64,000 nucleotides of DNA from Cellulosimicrobium cellulans (GCF_024124905.1 NZ_JAMXST010000001.1:1028165-1092164), one strand, 5' to 3'. Positions 44,183 through 57,474 are shown, numbered from the stretch's first letter. Numbers and translations are program-made. Notes: generated by a model not told the origin, from the letters alone.

Positions 44183-44667
44183 CCACCACCGGCACCCACG
44201 AGACCGAGATCGTCGTCCCGGAGGACCTCCCGATCGTCCGCATCGTGCGCGAGTTCGACGCGCCCGCGGCGAAGGTCTTCCGTGCCCACCTCGACCCCGA
44301 GCTGTTCGCGCGCTGGAACGGCCCGCGCTACCTCACCCAGCGCAACGAGCACTGGGACGTGCGCACGGGCGGCGCCTACCGCTACGTCCAGGTGGACCCC
44401 GACGGCAACGAGTACGCGTTCTTCGGCAGCGTCCACGAGGTGCGCCCGGACGAGCTCATCGTCCAGACGTTCACGTTCGAGGGCTTTCCCGACGGCGTCT
44501 CGCTCGACCGTCTCGTGTTCGAGGACCTGCCCGACGGCCGCAGCCGCCTCACCGCGACGTCGCTCGTCGACTCGATCGAGGGTCGCGACAGCTTCGTCGC
44601 GAGCGGCATGGAGGTCGGCGTCCGCGAGGGCTACGAGCAGCTCGACGAGCTCCTCGCCGAGTCCTGA
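44179..44667 (+). CDS. SRPBCC/AHSA1-family protein
   Basis: This 162-residue START-like (SRPBCC) protein has a hydrophobic ligand cavity. Its N-terminal motif is PIVRIVREFDAPAAKVFRAH, and the middle reads RNEHWDVRTGGAYRYVQ. Such proteins may bind a hydrophobic ligand, and when paired with ArsR regulators their exact ligand is unknown. It overlaps the ArsR gene by four bases, so both belong to one operon. Confidence 0.9.
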   Translation: MTTTGTHETEIVVPEDLPIVRIVREFDAPAAKVFRAHLDPELFARWNGPRYLTQRNEHWDVRTGGAYRYVQVDPDGNEYAFFGSVHEVRPDELIVQTFTFEGFPDGVSLDRLVFEDLPDGRSRLTATSLVDSIEGRDSFVASGMEVGVREGYEQLDELLAES

Positions 44668-44678
44668 CCCGACCCGCG

Positions 44679-44720
44679 CGACGACGGGGCGGCACTCACC
44701 AGCGGTGCCGCCCCTCGTCG
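44679..44720 (+). terminator. Terminator after the SRPBCC gene
   Basis: A near-perfect GC stem, CGACGACGGGGCGGCAC and its complement (one bulge), with a 9-nt loop, 11 nt after the stop codon. Confidence 0.8.
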
Positions 44721-44739
44721 TGTGCGGGTCAGGTGGTTC

Positions 44740-44770
44740 CCCGTGCCCGGCCCCCGCGGCCGGGCACGGG
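44740..44770 (-). terminator. Terminator after the allB operon
   Basis: An 11-bp perfect stem, CCCGTGCCCGG/CCGGGCACGGG, with a 9-nt loop, 12 nt past the allB stop on the minus strand. Confidence 0.8.
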
Positions 44771-44782
44771 AGTCTCAGCGCG

Positions 44783-46141
44783 TCACGCCTCGCCGCGCGC
44801 GAGGAGGCGACCCGTGGGGCGGTCGAAGGTGATCTCCTCGCCCCGCAGGTACGTCGCGACGACGGCGCCCGAGAGCGCGCGGTCGGCGTACGGCGTGATG
44901 GGGTTCTTGTGGTGCAGGGCCGTCGGGTCGACGACGAACGCCGTGTCCGGCTCGACGATCGCGAGGTCGGCGTCGAAGCCGAGCGCGATCGAGCCCTTGC
45001 GCCGGAGCCCCGCGATGCCGGCCGGGCGCGACGACATCCACTCGACGACGCGCGCGAACGGCACGCCGCGCGTCCGGGCCTCGGTCCACACGATCGCGAG
45101 CCCGAGCTGGAGCGACGAGACGCCGCCCCACGCCGTCCCGAAGTCGCCCGTGTCGAGGTCCTTGAGGTCGAGGGTGCTCGGCGAGTGGTCGGACACGACG
45201 CAGTCGATCGTGCCGTCGACCAGCCCCTCCCACAGCAGCTCGCGGTTGTCGATCTCTCGGATGGGCGGGCAGCACTTGAACTGCGTCGCGCCGTCGGGGA
45301 TCTCCTCGGCCGCGAGCGCCAGGTAGTGCGGGCAGGTCTCGACCGTGATCCGTACGCCCTCGCGCTTCGCGCTGCGGATCATCGGCAGCGCGTCGGAGCT
45401 CGACAGGTGCAGCACGTGGGCGCGCGCGCCCGTCCAGCGGGCCGCCTCGATCACCGCCGCGATCGCGACGTTCTCCGCGCCGCGCGGGCGCGACGCGAGG
45501 AACGTGTCGTAGTGGTCGCCGTGCGGCGTGGGCGCGTGCTCGATGGCGCGCGAGTCCTCGGCGTGCACGAGCATCAGCCCGTCGAAGTCGGCGAGGACGC
45601 GCAGGTCCGCCTCGAGCTCGTCGGGCTCGAGGTACCCGAACTCCTCGACCCCCGAGTGCAGCAGGAAGCACTTGAACCCGAACACGCCCGCGTCCCACAG
45701 GGGCCGCAGCTCGTCCGCGTTGCCGGGCACGGCGCCGCCCCAGAACCCGACGTCGACGAACGCCTGGTCGCGCGCGACCTTCTGCTTGGTCTCGAGCGCC
45801 GCGACGTCGACCGTCGGCGGGATCGAGTTGAGCGGCATGTCGACGATCGTCGTCACCCCGCCCGCGGCGGCGGCCCGCGTCGCGGACGCGAACCCCTCCC
45901 ACTCGGTGCGCCCGGGCTCGTTGACGTGCACGTGCGTGTCGACGAGGCCGGGGACCAGCACCTGGTGCGGCCCCAGCTCGACGACGCGCGCGCCGTCGAG
46001 CCCGGCGCCGAGCGGCTCGATCGCGCGGACCACTCCCCCGACGACGCCCACCTCGCGCGGGTGCTCGCCGCCGGCGACGAGCACGCGCTCGCCGCGCACG
46101 ACGAGGTCGTACTCGTGCTCCTGCGGGACCGTCGTGCTCAT
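44783..46141 (-). CDS. allB: Allantoinase
   Basis: This 452-residue metal-dependent amidohydrolase opens the allantoin ring to allantoate. Metal ligands are in VDTHVHVNEPG, and the carboxylated Lys position is in GVFGFKCFLLHSGV. Later ligands are HAEDSRAIEHA and VSDHSPST, with the substrate segment in CPHYLALAAEEIPDG. All are typical of allantoinase rather than dihydropyrimidinase. The ATG at 46141 has AAGGAGG. It is last in the hyi-glxR-gcl-allB operon, although a 97-bp repeat-bearing gap separates it from gcl. Confidence 0.95.
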   Translation of the reverse strand: MSTTVPQEHEYDLVVRGERVLVAGGEHPREVGVVGGVVRAIEPLGAGLDGARVVELGPHQVLVPGLVDTHVHVNEPGRTEWEGFASATRAAAAGGVTTIVDMPLNSIPPTVDVAALETKQKVARDQAFVDVGFWGGAVPGNADELRPLWDAGVFGFKCFLLHSGVEEFGYLEPDELEADLRVLADFDGLMLVHAEDSRAIEHAPTPHGDHYDTFLASRPRGAENVAIAAVIEAARWTGARAHVLHLSSSDALPMIRSAKREGVRITVETCPHYLALAAEEIPDGATQFKCCPPIREIDNRELLWEGLVDGTIDCVVSDHSPSTLDLKDLDTGDFGTAWGGVSSLQLGLAIVWTEARTRGVPFARVVEWMSSRPAGIAGLRRKGSIALGFDADLAIVEPDTAFVVDPTALHHKNPITPYADRALSGAVVATYLRGEEITFDRPTGRLLARGEA

Positions 46142-46167
46142 CCCGTCCTCCTTCGCTCCGGGTCGTG

Positions 46168-46230
46168 ACCAGGGTTCTGCCTCGCGGTACCAGCGCTCCC
46201 TCTCGCCGTACCGGCGTTCCACCTCGGCGG
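46168..46230. repeat. Three direct copies of the 21-bp dispersed repeat
   Basis: Units start at 46168, 46189 and 46210, all in the same orientation (for example ACCAGGGTTCTGCCTCGCGG at the first). They fill the gap between the gcl stop and the allB start. Unlike the paired loci at 8821 and 10143, no inverted copy is present. Confidence 0.85.
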
Positions 46231-46238
46231 TGGGCGTC

Positions 46239-48014
<1,776 letters not shown>

Positions 48015-48058
48015 GGTTTCTCTCCTTGCTGGAGGTGACGTCGTCGTCAGGGGGAAGG

Positions 48059-48943
48059 TCAGGAGCCGTCGCGGCCGGACAGGCGCTCGACGCCGCGGAA
48101 CAGGCCGGAGTGGTCGAGGCCACCGTCGCCGTTGGCGCGCGCGGAGGCCATGAGCTGGGCGACGAGGCCGCCGAGCGGCGCGACGACGCCCGCCTCGCGG
48201 GCCGCGGCGGTCACGATGCCGAGGTCCTTGTGGTGGAGCTCGATCCGGAAGCCGGGGCCGAAGTCGCGGTCGAGCATCTTGCGCGCCTTCTGGTTCAGGA
48301 CGGCCGAGCCGGCGAGCCCGCCGCCGAGCACCTCGATCGCGGCCTCGGTGTCGACGCCGTAGGCCTCGAGGAAGACGACCGCCTCGGCGAGCGCCTGGAT
48401 GTTCGCGGCGACGATGAGCTGGTTCGCGGCCTTGACCGTCTGGCCGGAGCCGTTCGGGCCCACGTGCACGACCGTCTTGCCGACGACGTCGAGGAACGGC
48501 TTGGCCGCCTCGAAGTCCTCGGGCGTGCCGCCCACCATGATCGACAGCGCGGCGTTGATCGCGCCCGGCTCGCCGCCCGAGACGGGGGCGTCGACGATCC
48601 GCAGGCCCGCGTCCTTCGCCTGCTGCGCGAGCGCGACCGTGACGTCCGGGCGGATCGAGGAGAAGTCGACGACGAGCGCGCCGGGCTTCGCGTTCGCGAG
48701 GACGCCGTCGTCGCCGGTGAGCACCGCCTCCACGTCGGGCGAGTCCGGGACCATGATCGCGACGACGTCGGCGCCCGAGACCGCGTCGGCGACCGACTCG
48801 GCCGAGCGACCGCCCGCCTCGACGAGCGGCGCGGTCTTCTCGGGGCTCCGGTTGTAGCCCGCGACGTCGTGCCCGGCGTTCTGCAGGTGGACGGCCATGG
48901 GGCTGCCCATGATGCCGAGTCCGATGAAGGCGATGGAGGCCAT
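48059..48943 (-). CDS. glxR: 2-hydroxy-3-oxopropionate (tartronate semialdehyde) reductase
   Basis: This 294-residue 3-hydroxyisobutyrate dehydrogenase-like enzyme reduces tartronate semialdehyde to glycerate. The nucleotide-binding motif is [17 protein letters not shown]. The substrate motif [16 protein letters not shown] and the catalytic Lys in [18 protein letters not shown] are present. Its position between hyi and gcl strongly supports this role among the related dehydrogenases. Confidence 0.95.
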   Translation of the reverse strand: MASIAFIGLGIMGSPMAVHLQNAGHDVAGYNRSPEKTAPLVEAGGRSAESVADAVSGADVVAIMVPDSPDVEAVLTGDDGVLANAKPGALVVDFSSIRPDVTVALAQQAKDAGLRIVDAPVSGGEPGAINAALSIMVGGTPEDFEAAKPFLDVVGKTVVHVGPNGSGQTVKAANQLIVAANIQALAEAVVFLEAYGVDTEAAIEVLGGGLAGSAVLNQKARKMLDRDFGPGFRIELHHKDLGIVTAAAREAGVVAPLGGLVAQLMASARANGDGGLDHSGLFRGVERLSGRDGS

Positions 48944-49007
48944 GGTGTGCTCCTCTGGGTGGTTCAGGTCGGGGGTCGATGCGGCCGGCGGACGGCCGGA
49001 GGTCGCG

Positions 49008-49814
49008 TCAGCGCTCGGCGGCGGGGAGCCACGCGAACGGGTCGGCGGCCGCGGTCTTGTACTCGAGGCCGATCCAGCCGTCGTAGCCGCCGGCGCGCAG
49101 GTCCTTGGTCCAGCGCTCGATCGGCAGGTCGCCCGTGCCGGGCTCGCCGCGACCGGGCGCGTCCGCGATCTGCACGTGCGCGATGCGGCCGCGGTACGTC
49201 GACAGGGCCGCGTCGACGTCGTCGCCGTTCACGGCCAGGTGGTAGACGTCGAACAGGAGACCGAGGTTCGTCTCGCCGTGGTCGGCGGCGACCCGGTCGA
49301 TGACGCGCACGGCGTCGGCCGCCGTCGTCAGCGGGTACGCGGGCGCGCCGCTCACGGGCTCGACGAGCACCGTGCCGCCGATGCGCCCGACGGCCCGCGC
49401 CGCGAGCGCGAGGTTCTCGGCGCCGAGCGCGTCCTGCGCCTCGGGCGTCTCGCCCTCCTGGCGGTTGCCGTAGAGCGCGTTGAACGCGCGGCAGCCGGTG
49501 CGCTCGCCGATCGCGGTGACGACGTCGAGGTTCGCGCGCAGGTCGGACGACCGCGCGGGCCACGACACGAGGCCGCGGTCGCCGCCGGGCATGTTCCCGG
49601 CGTCGAAGTTCAGGCCCGTGAGCTGCACGCCCGCCGCCTCGATCGCGCCGACGAACGCGTCCACCTCGTCGCGGGCGGGCGTGGGCGACGCGAACGGCCA
49701 CCAGAACTCGACGCCCCGGAACCCCGCCGCCGCGGCGGCGGCCGGCCGCTCGAGCAGCGGCAGGTCCGTGAGCAGGATCGAGCAGTTGACGGTGTACGTC
49801 GGTGCGGGGCTCAT
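49008..49814 (-). CDS. hyi: Hydroxypyruvate isomerase
   Basis: This 268-residue sugar-isomerase-like TIM barrel (AP endonuclease 2 superfamily) interconverts hydroxypyruvate and tartronate semialdehyde. Metal ligand motifs include VLVEPVSGAP, LLFDVYHLAVNGDD and AHVQIADAPGRGEPG, with the final Glu in GLEYKTA. It is first in the operon. The ATG at 49814 has AGGGAG upstream. A paired operator for the IclR regulator precedes it. Confidence 0.94.
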   Translation of the reverse strand: MSPAPTYTVNCSILLTDLPLLERPAAAAAAGFRGVEFWWPFASPTPARDEVDAFVGAIEAAGVQLTGLNFDAGNMPGGDRGLVSWPARSSDLRANLDVVTAIGERTGCRAFNALYGNRQEGETPEAQDALGAENLALAARAVGRIGGTVLVEPVSGAPAYPLTTAADAVRVIDRVAADHGETNLGLLFDVYHLAVNGDDVDAALSTYRGRIAHVQIADAPGRGEPGTGDLPIERWTKDLRAGGYDGWIGLEYKTAAADPFAWLPAAER

Positions 49815-49855
49815 CGTCGTCTCCCTGGGTCCGTCCGCGTCTCGCTGCGTTGCGA

Positions 49856-49891
49856 TTCCATTCTGCGGAACTTTTCTTCTGCTGTATGGAA
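49856..49891. promoter_or_regulatory. Two operator sites (TTCC-N7-GGAA type) before hyi
   Basis: TTCCATTCTGCGGAA at 49856-49870 and a degenerate TTCTGCTGTATGGAA at 49877-49891 start 21 bp apart. They lie in an AT-rich patch upstream of the hyi start. The same spacing and motif recur before the urate operon and before the malic enzyme gene. The target regulator is inferred to be the neighbouring IclR protein. Confidence 0.75.
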
Positions 49892-49958
49892 GTGTAGGCA
49901 CGCTCGCCGCGGAGCGTCAACAGCCGCTGCGTCACCCCGTCCCGTGGCGGGCATGGAA

Positions 49959-49990
49959 AGGGCCCGGTTCCGCGTGCGGAACCGGGCCCT
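49959..49990 (-). terminator. Terminator after allE
   Basis: A 15-bp perfect stem, AGGGCCCGGTTCCGC and its complement, separated by 2 nt, 25 nt past the allE stop on the minus strand. It ends the malic enzyme-to-allE operon. Confidence 0.85.
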
Positions 49991-50015
49991 CGTCGTGCCC
50001 TCGTCAGGTGTCGCG

Positions 50016-50846
50016 TCAGCGGCGACGGTCGAGCTTGACCTGCCGGTTGACGTCCTTGTAGAGCAGGTAGCGGAACGGCTTGGGGCCGCCCGCGTAGCAG
50101 GCCTGCGGGCAGAACGCCCGGAGCCACATGAAGTCGCCCTCCTGCACCTCGACCCAGTCGCCGTTGAGACGGTAGACGGCCTTGCCCTCGAGCACGTACA
50201 GGCCGTGCTCCATGATGTGCGTCTCCGCGAACGGGATGGACCCGCCCGGCTGGAACGTCACGATGTTCACGTGCATGTCGTGCGCGAGGTCGTCGGGGTC
50301 GACGAACCGCGTCGTCACCCACACGCCGTCCGTGTCCGGCATCGCGCGCGGCTCGACGTCCTGCTCGCGCGTGACGAACGACGTCGCGGTGTGGCCCGGG
50401 ATCGGCTCGTACACCTTGCGGATCCACTGGAACGCGGCCTTGGCGTCCGAGCGGTTGTGCAGCGCCCACCGCTCCCCCGCCGCGAGGTACGCGTACCCGC
50501 CGGGCTCCAGCACGTGCTCGACCCCGGCGAGCGTGAGCACGAGCATGCCCTCCGTGACGAAGACGACGGACTGCACGGTCTCCTCGTCCTCGCCCTGGTC
50601 CGACCCGCCGCCGGGCGAGACCTCCATGACGTACTGCGCGAACGTCGTCGCGAACCCCTCGATCGGTCGGGCGAGCACCCACAACCGGGTCTTCTCCCAG
50701 CCCGGCAGGTTGCTCGTGACGATGTCGCGCAGCACGCCGCGCGGGATCACCGTGTACGCCTCGGTGACGATCGCGCGGTCGGTGAGCAGCTCGGTCTGGC
50801 CGGGCAGGCCACCCTGCGGGGTGTAGTAGGGGGTGGTCTGGGTCAT
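50016..50846 (-). CDS. allE: (S)-ureidoglycine aminohydrolase
   Basis: This 276-residue bicupin releases ammonia from ureidoglycine, giving ureidoglycolate. The second cupin has the metal-binding HIMEHGLYVLEGKAVY segment with His and Glu residues, and the first cupin reads FVTEGMLVLTLAGVEHVLEPGG. Family length is normal. Its substrate would come from allantoate amidohydrolase (AllC), which is not encoded in this window. It follows the DUF6986 gene by 96 nt and is last in its operon. Confidence 0.92.
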   Translation of the reverse strand: MTQTTPYYTPQGGLPGQTELLTDRAIVTEAYTVIPRGVLRDIVTSNLPGWEKTRLWVLARPIEGFATTFAQYVMEVSPGGGSDQGEDEETVQSVVFVTEGMLVLTLAGVEHVLEPGGYAYLAAGERWALHNRSDAKAAFQWIRKVYEPIPGHTATSFVTREQDVEPRAMPDTDGVWVTTRFVDPDDLAHDMHVNIVTFQPGGSIPFAETHIMEHGLYVLEGKAVYRLNGDWVEVQEGDFMWLRAFCPQACYAGGPKPFRYLLYKDVNRQVKLDRRR

Positions 50847-50942
50847 CGGTTCACTCCTCGGGATGGTGGCCCGGCCGACGTCGGTCGGTCGCGGTGGGCT
50901 GGACGGGGGCGGGGTGGGTGAGGGCGCGGAGGGCGTGGGTCG

Positions 50943-52312
50943 TCAGCCCGCGACGGGCTGCGGGGCGTGGCCCGAGACGCGGACGGCGTCGAGCCCGGAG
51001 CGGTCGAGGCCGGTCGCGGCGCGGACCTCGGCCTCGGTGAGCGCGCCGCAGTCGACGCCGCGCCCGAGGAACCAGGCCATCGCCTTGGCCGTGGCGGGCT
51101 CGTCGAGCACGCCACCGGCGTCGGGCACGAACCCGACGTACGCGGCGAGGCGCGCGAGCGCCGACGCCGCGCCCTCGCGATAGAACGCGTACGTCGCCGC
51201 GAACCGGCTCGGGAGCTGCGCCGGGTGCAGGTCCCAGCCCTGGTAGTAGCCGCGTTCGAGCGACCGGCGCACGAGCCGCCCGTGGAGGCGCCACGCGGCG
51301 TCGACGGCCTGAGGGTCACCGACCGGCAGCACGTTCGTCGAGCCGTCGGAGAGCCGCACGCCCGTGCCCGCGACGGCGAGCTGCATGACGGACTTCGCGT
51401 GGTCGGCCGCCGGGTGCTCCATCGACTGGTAGGCCGCGGCGATGCCGAGCGACGCCGAGTAGTCGTACGTGCCGTAGTGCAGCGCGGTGACACGTCCGGG
51501 CGCGGCGTGCACGAGCCGCGCCACGGTGGCCGTGCCGTCCGCCGCGAGCAGCGCCTGCGGCGTCTCGACCTGCACCTCGAACCGCAGGCTGCCCGGTCCG
51601 AGGCCGTTCGCCTGCTCGACGCGCTCGCACGCGACCGCCATCGCCTCGACCTGCTGCGGCGCGGTGACCTTGGCGAGCGTGACGACGAACCCGTCGGGCA
51701 GCCCTGCGTGCCCGTGCGCGGCGCGGGCCGCGACGAGCTCGGCCACGAACAGCGCGAGCGTGCGCACCCCGCGCCGGCGTGTGGCGGCCTCGAGGCACTT
51801 GATCCGGATGCCGGAGAACGGCGTCGCCGTGCCCTGCGCCTCGGCCCGCGCGAGCTCGCGCGCCGCCGCCGTGACGGCGGCGTCCTCGGCCGCGTCGCCG
51901 CGGTCGCCGAACCCGTCCTCGAAGTCGATCCGCAGGTCCTCGATCGCCTCGACGGCGAGCTTGGTGCGCACGCGCTCGGCCACGGCGTCGGCGAGACCGT
52001 CCCCGGACCCCGCGCCGATCCCCAGCAGGTCGACGAGCCGACGTACGCCGTCGGCGCCGCCGCCCGCCGCGTCGACCGCCTCGCGCGCCCGGGCCGCCCA
52101 CTCGGGCACGAGGCCCGCGGTGTACCGGTCACCCGGCACGTAGACGGTGTGCACGGGCTGGCGCGAGCCGTCGTCGCCCGGGTACCGCGCGTCGAGCTCC
52201 GCGTCCCACGGGGCGAGCAGGCCGTCGAGCGTCGCGTGCAGCGCGTCGATCCCCTGCTCGCTGAAGGCGCTCCTGGACTCCTCGCCCGCTCCCTCCGGGA
52301 ACCCCGCCGGCA

Positions 52313-52313
<1 letters not shown>
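50943..52313 (-). CDS. DUF6986 family protein (HpcH/citrate lyase-type aldolase fold)
   Basis: This is a 456-residue protein related to the citrate lyase beta/aldolase superfamily. The likely metal and substrate segments IEDLRIDFEDGFGDRGDA and FEVQVETPQALLA are visible. Such proteins often neighbour malate synthase, suggesting a role with glyoxylate or malyl compounds, but the reaction is not known. Its ATG shares a base with the stop of aceB (TGATG), so expression is coupled. It could be a second malyl-lyase-like enzyme. Confidence 0.78.
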
Positions 52314-53959
<1,646 letters not shown>

Positions 53960-54001
53960 GGTGTGTCCTTTCTGCGGGGCGGCCGGGCTGACGACGGTGC
54001 G

Positions 54002-55498
54002 TCAGGACCGGGGCGCCGACCCGACGTGGTGACCCGACGTGGTGCTCTCCTGAGCCTGCTCCGCACGGGCGCGCTCCGCGACCTCGGCGACGGCGCGCGC
54101 GACCGCCTTGGAGACCGCGGGCTCGAACACGCTCGGCACGATGTAGCTCGCGCTGAGCTCCTCGGGCGCGACGGCGTCCGCGATCGCGACGGCCGCGGCG
54201 CGGAGCATCTCGTCCGAGATCTCGCTCGCGCCGACGTCGAGCAGGCCGCGGAACAGGCCCGGGAACGCGAGCACGTTGTTGATCTGGTTCGGGTAGTCGC
54301 TGCGTCCCGTCGCGACGACGGTCGCGTGCTGCGCGGCGGCGATGGGGTCGACCTCGGGCGTCGGGTTCGCGAGCGCGAAGACGATCGCGTCGTCGGCCAT
54401 CGTCGCGACGTCGTCCCCCGTGAGGATGTTGGGGCCGGAGACGCCGATGAACACGTCGGCTCCCGCGAGGCCCTCGCGCAGCGTGCCCGTGAAGCCCTCG
54501 GCGTTGGTCGTCTCGGCGAGGCGACGGCGGTGCTCGTCGGTGAGGTTCGCACCCGGGTGGATCGCGCCGTGCCGGTCGAACGCGACGATGCGGCGCGCGC
54601 CCTGACCCTGGAGCAGCGAGATGATCGCGTTGCCCGCGGCGCCGACGCCCGAGACGACGATGCGCACGTCCTCGATCCGCTTGCCCGCGACGCGCAGCGC
54701 GTTCGTCAGCGCGGCGAGCACGACGATCGCGGTGCCGTGCTGGTCGTCGTGGAACACGGGGATGTCGAGCTCCTCGCGCAGGCGGCGCTCGATCTCGAAG
54801 CAGCGCGGCGCGGAGATGTCCTCGAGGTTGATCCCGCCGTACACGGGCGCGATCGCCTTGACGGTGCGGATGATCTCCTCGGTGTCGGTCGTGTCCAGGC
54901 AGACCGGCCAGGCGTCGACGCCCGCGAACTGCTTGAAGAGCGCCGCCTTGCCCTCCATGACCGGGAGCGCGGCGGCCGGGCCGATGTCACCCAGGCCGAG
55001 GACGGCGGTGCCGTCCGTCACGACCGCGACGGTGTTGCGCTTGACCGTCAGACGGCGCGCGTCCTCGGGGCGCTCGGCGATGGCGAGGCACACGCGCGCC
55101 ACGCCGGGCGTGTAGGCGCGGGCGAGGTCGGCGCGGTGGCGCAGGGGGACCTTGGGGTTGACCTCGAGCTTGCCGCCGAGGTGCATGAGGAACGTCGCGT
55201 CGCTCACGTGGCGGACGGTGATGCCGTCGAGCGCCCCGAGCGCGTCGCGGATCTGCTCGACGTGCGCGGCGTCCACGGTGTCCGCCGTGACGTCGACGAC
55301 GAGGCGGTCCGCGCCCGACTCCGAGACGTCGACGCCCGTGATCGCGGCGCCCGTCGCGCTCACGGCGGCGACGAGGTCGCTCGCAGTGCGGTGCCCGCTC
55401 GGGGCCTCGACGCGCAGCGTGATGGAGTAGCTCGGGCTGGTCGCCGCGGCCTTCGCCGTCGTGGCCTGCGTCTCCGGGGCCTTCGTCTCGGACGTCAT
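54002..55498 (-). CDS. Malic enzyme with N-terminal ACT-like domain
   Basis: This 498-residue enzyme oxidatively decarboxylates malate to pyruvate, giving NAD(P)H. The N-terminal 115 residues form an ACT-like domain ([21 protein letters not shown]). The catalytic core follows, with [30 protein letters not shown] and the nucleotide-binding [13 protein letters not shown]. The NAD or NADP choice is unclear. It is first in the operon with aceB. Upstream are an operator and the divergent IclR gene. The ATG at 55498 has AAGGA. Confidence 0.94.
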   Translation of the reverse strand: MTSETKAPETQATTAKAAATSPSYSITLRVEAPSGHRTASDLVAAVSATGAAITGVDVSESGADRLVVDVTADTVDAAHVEQIRDALGALDGITVRHVSDATFLMHLGGKLEVNPKVPLRHRADLARAYTPGVARVCLAIAERPEDARRLTVKRNTVAVVTDGTAVLGLGDIGPAAALPVMEGKAALFKQFAGVDAWPVCLDTTDTEEIIRTVKAIAPVYGGINLEDISAPRCFEIERRLREELDIPVFHDDQHGTAIVVLAALTNALRVAGKRIEDVRIVVSGVGAAGNAIISLLQGQGARRIVAFDRHGAIHPGANLTDEHRRRLAETTNAEGFTGTLREGLAGADVFIGVSGPNILTGDDVATMADDAIVFALANPTPEVDPIAAAQHATVVATGRSDYPNQINNVLAFPGLFRGLLDVGASEISDEMLRAAAVAIADAVAPEELSASYIVPSVFEPAVSKAVARAVAEVAERARAEQAQESTTSGHHVGSAPRS

Positions 55499-55532
55499 GT
55501 TCGTTCCTTCTTCTCGTATGCTGATGCGTGTC

Positions 55533-55549
55533 TTCCGTGATGCGGAAGG
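55533..55549. promoter_or_regulatory. Operator between malic enzyme and IclR genes
   Basis: The perfect palindrome CTTCCGTGATGCGGAAG lies in the 129-bp gap between the divergent malic enzyme gene and the iclR-type gene. It contains the TTCC-N7-GGAA core at 55534-55548, also seen before hyi and uraD. A degenerate neighbour may lie at 55512-55526. Confidence 0.8.
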
Positions 55550-55627
55550 GAGCGCGGGACGGTCCCGCACTGCTCAGGCGAGGTGCGCCCGCCGTCGGGC
55601 GGCACCTGGTGGACAGGAGATGGTGAG

Positions 55628-56440
55628 ATGGCCGAGACCTCGGCGGCGACGGAGCCGACGGAGACCGCCCCGGGCGTGCGCCCGGCGAAGGCGTCCGGGG
55701 GCGTGCAGTCGGTCGACCGGGCGATCGAGCTGCTCGAGCTGCTCGCCGACTTCGGCGGCGAGTCCGGGCTCAGCGAGCTCGCGCAGCACGCCGGCCTCCC
55801 CCTGCCGACGATCCACCGGCTGCTGCGCACGCTGCTCGCGCAGGGCTACGTGCGCCAGACGCCGTCGCGCCGGTACACGCTCGGCCCGCGCCTCATCCGG
55901 CTCGGCGAGTCGGCCGGGCGCCAGCTCGGCGCCGGCGCCCGTCCCTACCTCGAGCGGCTCGCCCACGACCTCGGCGAGTCGGCGAACCTCGCGATGATCG
56001 ACCGCGACATGGCGGTCTACGTCGCCCAGGCGTCGTCGAGCCACTCGATGCGGATGTTCACCGAGGTCGGCCGGCGCGTCTACACGCACTGCACGGGCGT
56101 CGGCAAGGCGGTGCTCGCCCAGCTCCCCGACCAGACGGTGCGGGAGATCATGGGCCGCGTGGGCATGCCGCCCGCGACGGACCAGTCGATCACCGACGTC
56201 GACGCGCTCCTCGCCGAGCTCGCCGCCACGCGCGACCGCGGCTACGCGATCGACGACGGCGAGCAGGAGCTCGGCGTGCGCTGCTTCGCCGTCGCGGTGC
56301 CCGACGCCCCGACCCCCACCGCCCTGTCCGTCTCGGGCCCCGCGGCCCGCGTGACGTACGAGTTCGGGGAGCGAGCCGTGCCGGTGCTGCACCGCGTCGC
56401 GAACGAGCTCACGCGCGAGCTCATCACCGCGGCGCCCTGA
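55628..56440 (+). CDS. IclR-family transcriptional regulator of purine/glyoxylate genes
   Basis: This is a 270-residue regulator. The N-terminal winged helix (SELAQHAGLPLPTIHRLLRT at about 60-80) is typical of IclR proteins, and the C-terminal GAF-like domain (HCTGVGKAVLAQLP, GYAIDDGEQELGVRCFAV) binds a small ligand. It lies among three operons that share one operator type. AllR of E. coli, which senses glyoxylate and allantoin, is the nearest functional analogue. The ligand is inferred, not read. The ATG has AGGAGA upstream. Confidence 0.9.
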   Translation: MAETSAATEPTETAPGVRPAKASGGVQSVDRAIELLELLADFGGESGLSELAQHAGLPLPTIHRLLRTLLAQGYVRQTPSRRYTLGPRLIRLGESAGRQLGAGARPYLERLAHDLGESANLAMIDRDMAVYVAQASSSHSMRMFTEVGRRVYTHCTGVGKAVLAQLPDQTVREIMGRVGMPPATDQSITDVDALLAELAATRDRGYAIDDGEQELGVRCFAVAVPDAPTPTALSVSGPAARVTYEFGERAVPVLHRVANELTRELITAAP

Positions 56441-56467
56441 GGCGGCGCCGGGGTGCGACGGGCCGGG

Positions 56468-56512
56468 CGCGCCCTGCCGGACCGCGGGTGCTCCGCGGTC
56501 GGGCAGGGCGCG
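56468..56512. terminator. Terminator between convergent iclR and uricase genes
   Basis: A 20-bp stem with one mismatch, CGCGCCCTGCCGGACCGCGG and its complement, with a 5-nt loop, between the two convergent genes. Confidence 0.85.
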
Positions 56513-56531
56513 TCCGTCCGTCACGGTCGGC

Positions 56532-57473
56532 TCAGCAGAACCCGGTGACGGTCGCCCAGGCGCGCGGCTCGGCCGGCTCGCCCTCGCGCTGCACCGTCGC
56601 CTCGATGAGCCCGTACGGGCGGTCGGCCGCGTAGAAGACCTCGTTGGGGTTGTCGAGGCCGAACGGCGCCAGGTCCACGAGGAAGTGGTGCTTGTTCGGC
56701 ATCGAGAACTTGATCTCGGCGATCTCCGGGACGGCCTCCAGGACCGCCTTGCCCATCGCGAACAGCGTCTGCTGCAGCGCGAGCGAGTGGGTCGTCGCGA
56801 ACGCCTCGAGCTGGATCGCGCGGACCTTCGCGTACACGGCGTCGAAGTCGACGTCCGTCGTCGTGTAGCGCCAGCGCGACGTGACCGACGTCGCGAGGAT
56901 GCGGTCGTTCGTCTCCACGAGGGTCGTGTAGCGATCGCGCGGGAACCCGTGGAACTCCGAGCCCGTCGACTTGAGCACGACGAGGTCCGTGAGGCCCGAG
57001 ACGACGAAGACCTCGTCGCCGTCGCGCTGGACGACGGTCGTGCGCGTCTCCTGGTTGTTCCGGACGAACGCGTGGTCGTGCTCGCCGTCCGCGGTCTCGA
57101 TGCGGTTCCAGGAGTACTGCTCGATCTCCCAGCGGCCGCCTTCGATCCACTCGAAGTCCTCGACGAAGTGCCGGCCGAGGCGGATCGCGAAGTCCTCGAT
57201 CGCGCCGACGCCGTCGCGGGCGAACGCGTAGATCGTGTTCTTCTGCGTGTCGGTGGCGACGCACTTGGAGTTGTCGCCCTCCAGGTGCGTGGCCTCCTGC
57301 CCGCCCCGCAGCTGCGAGGAGACGTTGAGGTCCGTGATCTCGTGGCGAGGCGTGGCGCGGTCGACGCGCACGAGGCGCACCTCCGCCTTGCCCCACTGGT
57401 TGTCGCCCAGGACGATGGCCCCGCTGCTCTGCGTGGCCGCCGGCTGCGCGGCGGTCGTGGTGGTGGTGCTCAT
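56532..57473 (-). CDS. Urate oxidase (uricase)
   Basis: This 313-residue cofactor-free enzyme oxidises urate to 5-hydroxyisourate. The catalytic threonine motif is VATDTQKNTIYAFARD, and the second conserved segment is EIKFSMPNKHHFLVDL. Other family regions are HGFPRDRYTTLVETNDRIL and WGKAEVRLVRV. The N-terminal 20 residues are a Thr/Ala-rich tail. It begins 1 nt after the uraH stop codon in the operon uraD-uraH-uricase. Confidence 0.95.
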   Translation of the reverse strand: MSTTTTTAAQPAATQSSGAIVLGDNQWGKAEVRLVRVDRATPRHEITDLNVSSQLRGGQEATHLEGDNSKCVATDTQKNTIYAFARDGVGAIEDFAIRLGRHFVEDFEWIEGGRWEIEQYSWNRIETADGEHDHAFVRNNQETRTTVVQRDGDEVFVVSGLTDLVVLKSTGSEFHGFPRDRYTTLVETNDRILATSVTSRWRYTTTDVDFDAVYAKVRAIQLEAFATTHSLALQQTLFAMGKAVLEAVPEIAEIKFSMPNKHHFLVDLAPFGLDNPNEVFYAADRPYGLIEATVQREGEPAEPRAWATVTGFC

Positions 57474-57474
57474 G

